From positions 1 to 25,586 of IMG/VR virus record IMGVR_UViG_3300028706_000033: DNA of 25,586 nucleotides. One strand, 5' to 3'. The notes beneath the pieces are model-generated. The model saw only the letters and a program-made list of their open reading frames with translations. It did not search any database and had not been told where the DNA came from. Of this stretch, positions 9,200 through 19,900 are shown one piece after another (the stretch's first letter is position 1; each line of letters begins with the position of its first letter). The translations under genes and the position numbers were made by a program. The DNA comes from a virus.

Positions 9200-10911
9200 T
9201 GAGTATTCGTCGCTACACTGCAAGCGCAGACACTACAATTGTCAACGCATTCAAAGCCGATTTAACAACTCGTGGCACTGGCTCAAATATGGGTCGAGCC
9301 GATGTTATGGAAGTATTTTCCATTTACGGCCGCCAGCAGCCGAGCAGTTCAGCCCTTTTCAAGGGCGGAGCCTCCCAGGAATTGTCGCGATTGTTAGTAC
9401 AGTTTCCAGTGTCGAGCATCGCCTCCGATAGAAACGCTAGCAAAATTCCAGCATCCGGTAGTATAAGCTTTTATCTTAAATTATATAACGCGAAAACTTC
9501 TAAAACTGTACCAAGAGATTATAAACTTGTAGTACTACCTGTCTCTCAATCCTGGCAAGAAGGAAACGGACTTGATTTAGAAAACTATCGTGATGAAACC
9601 AAAGGAAAAATGGGAGCTAACTGGTTAAATGCCGGTTCTAGTTCTACTGGGGTTTCTACATGGAAAAATATTGCCGGCGCTGCATCAATCGGGGGTTCTT
9701 ACAAAACGGGATCCTGGCAGGGCTCTGGGGTGACTGCAACCATGAAACAATTTATTTATACACAAACGTTTGGTGGTGGACTAGAAGATTTAGAAATTGA
9801 TATTACTGGACTAGTGGAAGAATGGATCGCTGCAGAGACAGGTAGTGCCACCGCTGGAATCGATAATTATGGTGTAGGGGTTCATCTCTCGTCGAGCTAC
9901 GAGGCTTATTTTTCTACAGCCGATGGGAATGATGCATCGCCAACGCCTGGGGGCTCACCACCGTACGCTTCTCTCTCGGCATCATCTTTACAGAACACCG
10001 ATGGCGCCCTAACTTCATATTATACCAAACGATTTTTTGCAAGAGGTACCCAATACTACTTTAAGAAACCCACTATCGAAGCTCGTTGGAACTCTATTAA
10101 ACGAGATGACCGAGCAAACTTCTATTACAGTAGCTCTCTCGCGCCAAGCGGTCAAAACCTAAACACACTTTATTTATACAACTATGTACGCGGCCGCCTG
10201 GTTGATATTCCCGGACTCACAGACAATAAGCTGCTTGTAAGCTTTTATTCTGGCTCATCAGATAACTCCGACGCCACTGGCTCCGCAATACTTCTCTACT
10301 ACCCTGGTGCCGGCTCAGGGGGCAAGTATGCAGTCACGGCTAGCAGAGCGGCCACGGGCATTTATTCGTGTTCTGTGGCGATTACAGCAGCCAATACGCC
10401 TCTTCAGACTATCTTTGATGTCTGGCATGATGGCAAAAACACCCCCGCTCTGGGATCAACCCAGTTTGTTACAGCGTCGTTTCGTCCAAATACTTTTGGT
10501 GGACAAACAAACACACGCGAACCAATTTATTATTGCAATATTACAAACTTGCAAAACTCTTACTTACCAACACAGAACGCGAGATTTAACTTGTATATTC
10601 GCGAAAAGAACTGGAACCCAACGATTTATACCAAAGCGAATTCTGATCCAGCGACTACATCGATCGCAAGTGCATCCTACCGCGTTTATCGTGTGATGGA
10701 CAGCTATAATGCTGTGCCATATTACACAGGTTCTGAATATGCGACAGGATTATCCTACGATGTGTCCGGAAATTATTTTGATTTTGACATGACCCTGCTC
10801 GACCCGGGATATGCATACGCATTTAAGTTTGCATTTTATGATCCAGAGCTTAAAAGCTGGCAAGAGCAGGATCAGACCTTTAAGTTTAGAGTAGAGAACT
10901 ATGAGTATTAA
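9199..10911 (+). CDS. Beta-rich baseplate-region protein with a DNRLRE/CBM96-like N-terminal half
   Basis: A 570-residue protein of unassigned role. Residues about 8-297 follow the layout of DNRLRE-type beta-sandwich domains. A-D-T-T-I comes near residue 10, G-S-N-M-G-R-A next, and L62-S-R-L-L-V-Q-F69 resembles the domain's central strand. A W-Q-E-G segment follows, then D197-L-E-I-D-I-T-G-L-V-E-E-W209, like the D-I-T-x-L-V-x-x-W core, and a closing strand P-T-I-E-A-R-W. The remaining 270 residues are Tyr/Ser/Asn-rich and strand-like, probably two more beta sandwiches. DNRLRE domains usually occur in secreted or surface carbohydrate-associated proteins. The gene starts inside the gp6-like stop (TAATG) with only a weak ribosome site and ends 11 bases inside the next gene, so coupling is likely. 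It sits between J-like and I-like genes. A wedge-attached receptor-binding or decoration part is inferred, not shown. Confidence 0.85.
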   Translation: MSIRRYTASADTTIVNAFKADLTTRGTGSNMGRADVMEVFSIYGRQQPSSSALFKGGASQELSRLLVQFPVSSIASDRNASKIPASGSISFYLKLYNAKTSKTVPRDYKLVVLPVSQSWQEGNGLDLENYRDETKGKMGANWLNAGSSSTGVSTWKNIAGAASIGGSYKTGSWQGSGVTATMKQFIYTQTFGGGLEDLEIDITGLVEEWIAAETGSATAGIDNYGVGVHLSSSYEAYFSTADGNDASPTPGGSPPYASLSASSLQNTDGALTSYYTKRFFARGTQYYFKKPTIEARWNSIKRDDRANFYYSSSLAPSGQNLNTLYLYNYVRGRLVDIPGLTDNKLLVSFYSGSSDNSDATGSAILLYYPGAGSGGKYAVTASRAATGIYSCSVAITAANTPLQTIFDVWHDGKNTPALGSTQFVTASFRPNTFGGQTNTREPIYYCNITNLQNSYLPTQNARFNLYIREKNWNPTIYTKANSDPATTSIASASYRVYRVMDSYNAVPYYTGSEYATGLSYDVSGNYFDFDMTLLDPGYAYAFKFAFYDPELKSWQEQDQTFKFRVENYEY

Positions 10912-13900
10912 GAAGCTTTTTGATTCCACCGAGAAATCAAGAAACTATCTGACAGAAAAAAATTCTAAGGATGCCTTTGAAGAAGTAGAATCTTCTAGAA
11001 ATCTAGAACAACTTCGGATAAAGCAGGAACATTTTCAGCCGCAGATAGATTATAATAACCCTGAACAATTCGCAAGATTTGGTTCGGCTATTCTATATTA
11101 TAAGTCTGCCTTTACTCGCATCCTGGATTATTATCCTTATGATGGCTCGGCCACCGAAGTAAATAAGTTTACTAATGACAGTCTCGATATTGAGAATTAT
11201 ATTCTTGATAATCTTTATCCTCGCACAAACGGTTACGCAAGAATAAACTATGTCAATACAACACCAGATAATATTCTGGATGGGTATGGATACTACGCCA
11301 CAGACAGAGAGTTCATAAAGTTTTATGGTGGACCAGGCACAGGAAGTGTCACGAGTACTGCTCTTAAAGATCTATCAATAAATAAGTACAACGATCAGAT
11401 CAATAACGCCAATGTCTATGATACAAATTTATACAAAAATGATGGACTTCCATCAGACTATGGAAAGGGTACTCGCCAGTCTAATTTAAGATCAAATTTT
11501 GATGACGGAGTTACAATTGAATTCTGGTTAGACCAAGATTCCAATATTAGTGCAGATCCTTACGGTACCTGGGGCCAGAAAAAAGTTGTCTTTGACATGT
11601 GGAATGGTGCTCCCTCTGCAAGTGCTGATTACGGACGAATTACACTTGCGCTTGAAGCTGCAAGCACTAGTATAACAGCAGACAGGTTCTTTACTCTCAC
11701 CTGTCAATCGGGTACAACTCCCTGGGTTGACGGCGCCACGAACCAAACTGCGTCTGGATTCTTTGAAACCACTATCTCAGATAACTTTACAACAGCTGAG
11801 TTTCAAAAGTGGAACCACTACGCGGTTACAATTCAGAATTCTGGAAGTAGCCTCGTTGCTAAATTCTTTGTAACTGGTGGAATCCAAAAAGAAACAACAC
11901 TTAAAACTGGGATCGCCACCGGGCTAGGAGAGATCAACCCAAAACCGTCAAACCAAGTTGATGGCTCTACTTGGAAAGCGGGACTTCGAGCGCATATAGG
12001 TGCTCTTATAACGGCGCCGTCATCGTCTGCGTTGACGAGTCCGGAAAACTTAGTCGGTGCAGGTAGACTTAGTGGGTCTATCGACGAATTCCGCTTCTGG
12101 AAAACAACGAGATCCTCGCGCGAGATTGGAACAAACTATTTCACCCAAATTAAGGGCGGCACCAACACAGACATTTCAAACACCACTTTGGGTGTTTACT
12201 ATAAATTCAATGAAGGTATTACCGGCAATTCAAGCGTTGATAAATCTGTCTTAGATTACGCTGGCCGCGTAACAAATGGTGTGTGGACTGGATATACGGC
12301 AGGTGCTAGAAACGTTGGCTCTGCTATTGTTTCTGCTTCAGCAGCCACCAAAGAATTTAAAGACCCGATTATCCGTCCAAACCACCCGGATATTATATCC
12401 TTAAGAAAATCGCTAGTAGACAAAGGGCAATACCACGACCTAAACAACAACTCGTCAATGCTAAGTTTACTACCCGGCTGGATTGTAGATGATGAAGAAG
12501 TTGGAGTCGACTCAGATTTACAGAACATGTGTCACATTGTCGGCGCGTACTTTGATAAACTATACCTACAAATCTCACAGATATCACGATTAAAGAACCT
12601 TACTTATACAAGCGCTTCACACAAGCCCTTTCCGTTCGCAGAACATTTGCCACAGTCTTTGGGGCTTTACTCTCCTGAATTGTTTGTAGACGCCTCTGTG
12701 ATGGAGAAATTCATTAATAGAGACGATACTACACTGTTTGAAGGTGATCTACACGACACCAAGAATTTAATCTACAGCAATCTCTATAATAACCTTACAG
12801 CAATTTATAAGTCAAAGGGTACTGAAAAAGCCATTAAAAACATCTTTAGATGTTTCAATATTGACGAAAAACTTCTGAGACTAACAATCAATAGTAATAG
12901 AGAAGAATTTACTTTACATAACAACGTCCAACAAACCCTTATTCATAAAAACTGTGCTAATTTTAATACATCTTCAAACACCAACGCAGTCATCTACCAA
13001 TATTCTAGCTCCGTAGCTGCTTACGGCCCATCGCAGGGCTATATTACGGGAGCCGTAAACCTCTTAAAATATGGATTCACTGCAGAAGCTAATATTGTTT
13101 TCCCACACTTTGATATGGTAAACAATACTACGGGCAGAGACTTCATTAGTTCATCTTTGTTTGGTGCTGCCACAGTACTTTCCAGTGTCAAATCGGGAAA
13201 AAACCTCACTGGCGAAGATACTACATTTGCTAATAATTTTGCTGGCATCTCAAACGCAGACGTCGCTAACTTCCAAGTCACCGCCGTTAGGACAAAGCCA
13301 TACTCTAAGGACGCTTACTTTGTATTGGAATCGAAATACGCTGGAGCCTCCGGCGCCAAGCCTTTCCCAATATTGACAAGCTCAACGTTCCTAAACGTTT
13401 ATGATAACGAAGAGTGGAATATTTCAGTTCGACTGAAGCCGAGCGTAAATACGTCTACCGCCTTTGTTGAAGGAACCGGCAGTTATACTTATGATGTAGA
13501 ATTCTACGGCGTTAACACAATAAACGATACTGTCGCTAACACGTTCAAAGTAAGCTCTTCAATCTCCCAAGCAGTTGGTCAGAAGATGCTGTATTCAGGC
13601 AAAAGACTTTATGTTGGCGCATTGCGCACTAACCTTACGGGAGCGATTGTCAACAAATCAGATGTGTTGATTCCTTCTGTTAAATATTGGACAAAATATC
13701 TTGAAGATTCTACCTTAAAAGTACATGCTTTGGATGTGGAGAACATTGGAATTTCTGGTTCCATGTTCCCGCTTTCGCCGCTTGATACAGGTACCCCAGA
13801 CGCACAAATTCTTAATTCGGACACCCTGGCGCTAAACTGGAATTTCTTAAATGTTACTGGCGCCGATGGTACAGGCAATTTCTTGGTGCAAGACTTTAGC

Positions 13901-16900
13901 TCTGGCTCATATATGCCTGTATTATATGACCCCGCTGCTCCCGGTACCCCGCGGCCGCGCGGCGGCTACAGCTGGATGGACAAAATTACCAAGAAACTAC
14001 ACGCTGGTTTTGGTTACGGCTTCCAAGCTTCTTCTGCGAATGCTATAGACAAACGCTCTATGAACTCATACCGGTTCATAAACCCAGAGCATGTAGTGTC
14101 GTCGGATATGATTACCATCTTCGATGACGAAGATAGGATGTACCCGCCCACTGAATTCGTTCCAAATTATGTTTATACAATCGAGAAGAGCCTTTACAAC
14201 GCAATTTCTGAAGAAATGTTGGACTTCTTTGCTGGCGTAGTGGACTTTAATACAGTCATCGGCGCACCAGTAAACAGATACCGAGATCGCTATAAATCAC
14301 TAGAAGCTTTGCGTAGAACGTTCTTTAGAAGAGTTAACAAAGTCAAACAGGTTGAGAAATATCTCAATTATTATAAATGGTTTGATGACGCGATAACCTC
14401 TATTATAGGACAAGTTGTTCCTGTTTCTGCTGAATTTGTTGATGACATTTTGAATGTGGTTGAGCCACATGTGCTAGAGAGGCCAAAATATCAAAGTCGC
14501 TTTCCTACACTCAACTTCGTAGACCCAGACGTCCAGGGCGCCCTAACTGGTCTTGACCCTCTGACATACTCTGCTCGCTTGGGACGCTCAACACTAGCAG
14601 CATCACCGCGGCCAACGAACAAACATGAGCTTTATTGGAAAGCTCGCGCCGAACGCAGTGCACCCGAGATTACGTCAGGCGACAGCACCATTGACACCCA
14701 GCGCGAAACTATACGAAAAACTGTAGTAGGAAGCCCAAGGCTTGCACAAGCAACAACGATCGTCTCATCCTCAACCGCAGGGCAATACCAAACAAGACGA
14801 TATGCCCAGCGCGCATTCAATAGACTATATAAAATAGAAGCTTATTCTTCAGAAGGGCAAACAATATCCTCATCAACATTCCAGGGGGGTGTTAATTTTT
14901 CTCCACAGAAAAACTTAGATTTTGCTAGATCGGCAGTATGGCCCGCAGGACCTATAAACACTGAGGGTGGGGTTTTCGTCCCTCAAAACGTTTTATTTGC
15001 AGATCCAGAAGACTATGTAAAAACTCCTGACTTTATTAATGTTGATGAGCCGGCAAATCTTATAAAGAAAATCCATCGCGTCTACAAGGTACAACATGGT
15101 CGAGACTGGGAGTTGGGGCAAGGCTATAAAAACCTTAAGTCAACAGTAGCTTTCCCATTCAGTATAATGAGTTCTTCAGCACGCGGCGGTTACATCGAGC
15201 AGATTAGAACGAGAGTTAGTGCAAACTTAGATATAACTAATATCCACAACGATGTTTACGGACCCTCTAAGGAGAAACCTTTGCAGGGACCATTCACAGA
15301 GTACGCAGTAGGCGGTTTACAGTCACGACATATAGCAGTTAACTTTAAAGCAACTGACACATGGCATACCCGCCCAGAACAATTTAACATTCTATTGGGT
15401 TCATGTATAGGTCCTCCCGGCGCCATTGGCGTCGTTGGCCCAGATTATCCATGGCCAGAAGCCAATAACGAGGGCGATGCTCCCTATCCAATGACCGGCT
15501 CAAAGAAAGCCTATCTTTACCGCGATTTTATTGCCAAACGTCCCGTCAACATCAGAAACATTTTGATGCGCACTGGCTCCACAATACTTGGAAACTATAC
15601 TCAAGAATATGAAGTTCTGCACTCATTTGGTACATATGCAAACCCACGGCACTTCATTGATAATCAGCCTGATTTGCCTGACAATGCCTTTACTGGCTCC
15701 ACCCGATACGCAACCCAAATGCGAACATACCTGGACGTTAGAAGGACAGCTGAGGGGCACCAGCAGCTTCTCCCTGACTATTCAGTAGGGTACCTTACCG
15801 GAACACAGAACCAACAAATAATCACAACCAGATTCTCTAATCCAGGAAGTGTACAAACTATGGGTGTCGGCTATAGGGATATTAGAGGAAATGAATATTC
15901 TGTTTATAATACAGTTGGCTATAGAAACTTAGGATTCTCACGCACCTCACAGATGCCAAGCGGCACTATTTCAGAAGCAACTGGGGCAGCTACGCCTGGT
16001 ATCCGCTTGTTTGACCTTCATGGAAAAGATATTGGAGAGTACGCCCACCGCGCCCGCCACTCCGCACGCTTCGGGAGGGATTCAGTAACAAACAGTGACA
16101 TCACCCCAGTATCAGGAACGCCTGCTGCATACGGACTCACCGGCGCCATGTCTCCCTTATTTACACGTGGGCCCATAGAATATGGGCTGTCTGGATACTC
16201 TTATTCTGGTGCACCCGTTACAAAATTGCAAGCATGGTGGAGGCTCAACACAAATATCTCTTCGGCTGGGAATGCAACTGATTCAAGCGGAAACGGCCGC
16301 CACGGAACATTTGCCGCCGCCGCCAACAGACCTGCGTTTTCAACTACACGATATCCTTCAACTTACGTTCAAACCGGAAGCTGCACATTTGATGCAACTG
16401 ACGACGCGACGAATATCCTTTCAGCTGCGACTTGGGATGCACTCATTGGAAACGATACCGGCGGTGGTTCTACTCAAAAAATGACATTTGCGACATGGGT
16501 ATATCCCGAGGGCCCCGGAGAGAATAACTTTGGGCGTATCCTTGATTTTGGCGCACAAGATATTGCACTTTTTACTAATTCAACGATGCAAATAGTATTT
16601 TCTGCGAGGTGGAGTGCAGGCAGCGTGTATGCTAAGAGTGTTGCTTTACTTCCTCTAGACGAGTGGTCACACGTTGCAGTCACATACGATGCTAACGATA
16701 TAGGTAATGATCCAGTCTTGTATCTTAATGGACTAAGGATCCCCGCGACTCGTACTGGCGCCACCTCTGGAACCTATTCCGGCATTGCCACAGAAGACTG
16801 TTTCATTGGCAACAACTCCACCGGCGCTAGAACTTGGGACGGCAGCTTGGCAGATATTGCGGTTTGGAATGAGACCCTTACCGAAGGTGCAATACGGGCG

Positions 16901-19900
16901 ATATATCACGTAGGTAAATATGGTTTAATAGAATCTAACGTTAGTGGGCCCGGGGCAACCTATACGCAAGATCCTGCAAGATATAAGATACAAAGAAACA
17001 TTAAGAAAAGACTCCAAATATTAGCCGACGGCACGTACGGAACAGCCAGTCGCTACGACAATTATAACGTCCAACACCAGATTCCTCAGTCCGATATTCA
17101 ATATAATTGGATCGCTCGTTCTGTAACAGATCCTAACAGTATAAACTACTTTAATTATCAAAAAACATATGGCGGAGACCGTGAGTTCCGAAAACTAACC
17201 GCCACCACTTATGAGCCTTTCTACTCATTTGTTTCTGCGAGCGACGAAAAAGGAACCGCGGCACTTGCCGGCGGATTCCAACCAGTCGGCCGCCTGAACA
17301 CTCTTACGCTTGATGCAGTAAGTGGTACTGAGAATACCATAGGATTCCCAGACTCCGCCACCGCCGCAGAAGTTTATTTGAATGCAGCCTTCAACGACAC
17401 TACCAACATCCCTAGCGCGTCTTATCTTAACCTTCTGCTTTCTCGGCGCGAGGCAACCTATGGCTGGACGTGGCGTATGTGGCGCGCCGGCTTTAATAGC
17501 CCTGTCTTGATTGAGGAGATGAAAAATAACCAGTTGTCAGCAGTAACTGGTGGAGTTCAAGGGTTTTATAACTTTAGCTTACCACCGGTATCAATGAAAG
17601 GCCGGACTTCACGTATCAACTACGATGCCGGCTACTCTAACAAATTTCAAGCTGCAGCCGGAAAAAGAAATAATATAACCCTCCGAACAGCACACACTAA
17701 TGATAAGATTTTCTTCAACGAACGCGTTCTAAACAATCTAGCATCTCCAAACCCAAATAGCGTATACACACCGCTGTATAGTGCAATTGACATGACGTCA
17801 AATGCCGGCTTCCGGCCAAACTGGATTATCTATTCCCAAAACGTCTTCCCATCCATGCGCAACGAGTTCACTTCACGATCTGCTGGTCGAATTGGATATG
17901 ATAATAAATTCTGGCGCAACTCAAATACAGATCGAGTTATTTTAGATGCCGCAGCCCGAAATGGTGCAGGCACCCCCAACTCTTTTGGAGTTGGGCTAGG
18001 CCGAGTCCGATCATCACCAGCCGGCGGGTTCCCCCCATCTCAAAGTGTGTGGCCGTTAGATGCACCAGAACACTTCCTCACGCGCACAGAACCATATCGC
18101 TTTGAAAAATCTGGTTCAGGGTTCCACTTGTCAGGTCCACGGGGACATGGTAAAGCCGGCGAACTTCAGAACACTTTTAGTCAATATATTTATGCTGACC
18201 AAACCTCTTCTACCGGCGGCAGCAACCCAGATCGTTATCGATACTCTCCCAATGACCCCGACCACCAATATTATCCTCGTTGGGCGAATATTACACTGTC
18301 CCCCCTGTATTCCAGAAAGCACATCCTAGGTTCTCCACGATCTGTAGTGGCACCTTCCGGCTTAGACATCCCAGAGACTGGAACTCTACCTATTGGGCCG
18401 GCCGCCGGCAAGATGGGCTCCAAGCTTCACACATCCGGCGCTTTTGGAATCAATGAGTTTAGGTTCCTCAGTTCATCTGATCCTTTCTCCGGCGAAGCGT
18501 TATGGGAGGCACCAACCGGCGCTGGAATTATTTTAAACTCCGGCTCAGTCCCAAATTATATTATATCTGCTTCAAATCCGTGGTGGAATAATTATGATGC
18601 ATTCCACGCCGACTTAAAATTAGCAGCTAGAGGATATTCAACAGTACCCGAATTTAGGATTAGCGATCATGTTGAAGACTATATGAGATTTGGCGCTTTA
18701 AATCCGGGAACTGTAGACACATTCAATATTCCGGGAACCAGCATTAATAGCACCTCCGCTTCATTCTACAAAGATTATTCAAATTCAGATTTCTTACAAG
18801 ACTTTGTGAATATTAAAAACAAGTCTATGCTAGATTTAACACAAATTAAACTTACGGTTGAAGCCGCCATCAGGTTTAATCCATATAAGGGATTCTACCC
18901 AGCACAGAGAACGCTGGACATGGTTTCACAATTTTCTCGCTCATATGGCCCCGGCATATTTGCCACCCCGATTATTACCAAGGGCAACGGCAACCTAGAC
19001 ACAAATTATAAGGATGGTATTACCGGAAGCACAAACGCATACCAATGGCTTGGCAGTGCTTTCCGCCCCGTCATCGCACCTCTATTCGCCCCAGGCATTC
19101 TTTACAATTCTATAAAATCTGGACTTGCAGTTGATTACCCAGTTGTTACAGATCCTGAAAGAATGGTACGCCAACCGTTTGGTGGCGCTCATACTAATTA
19201 CGAAGCTGAAGGTCCGAGCAAAGGCTACTCCCCAGATAATTGGGCCCTGACAACAAATACAGGGCAACATAATGATACTACTGGCAGATTTAAAGGCTCA
19301 TATTTTGATCACCGTATACCTTTTGAAGCTATTATTGAACCCGCGCCGTTTATCAGAGATAAGTATCTCCTTGATATGGAGCCTCACCCATCGTGTTCAT
19401 TGGCTGCCACAGCCTCGTGGGCTGGGAACACGGACGGAACCTACACTAAGATGTCCGCAAACTTTTTTGGAGAAGTCGGCAACTTCTTCTTAAGAGACCG
19501 AGATTACACTAACCTTGAATCAAACGTCGTACCACCGGATATCAAGTTCAGCGAAGGCGAAGTCTTTGGCGCACGTATTGTATTGAGGCGCTCAATGCGC
19601 GGCGCCCGAACATATGGTAATGATTCAGGTTCTACGGGTAATCATGCAGCTTTCTCTAATTTAGGTGGAAAAACATTTATTGCAGACGACCCAAGCACAT
19701 CTTTTGCAGTTGGAACATTAGACAACTTTGGGGCTTATCAAGAAAGCTCATATGCTATTCCTCAAGATCCGAAAAGAAGCCCAGACTACCGAGAAAACTT
19801 TACAATGTACAGCAGACCCACAGCATTTGGTCCACCTCTTTCAGGTCGTTTTTGGGCTTCATCCGCAGCTGCTAATACCGGCTCACTAGGGCTTTCTGGT

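Noticed and set aside
10307-10696. Same-strand 129-codon open frame in another frame of the DNRLRE-like gene
   Set aside because: It is Arg/Gln/Leu-rich as expected for an out-of-frame shadow, and the covering frame has clear domain patterns.
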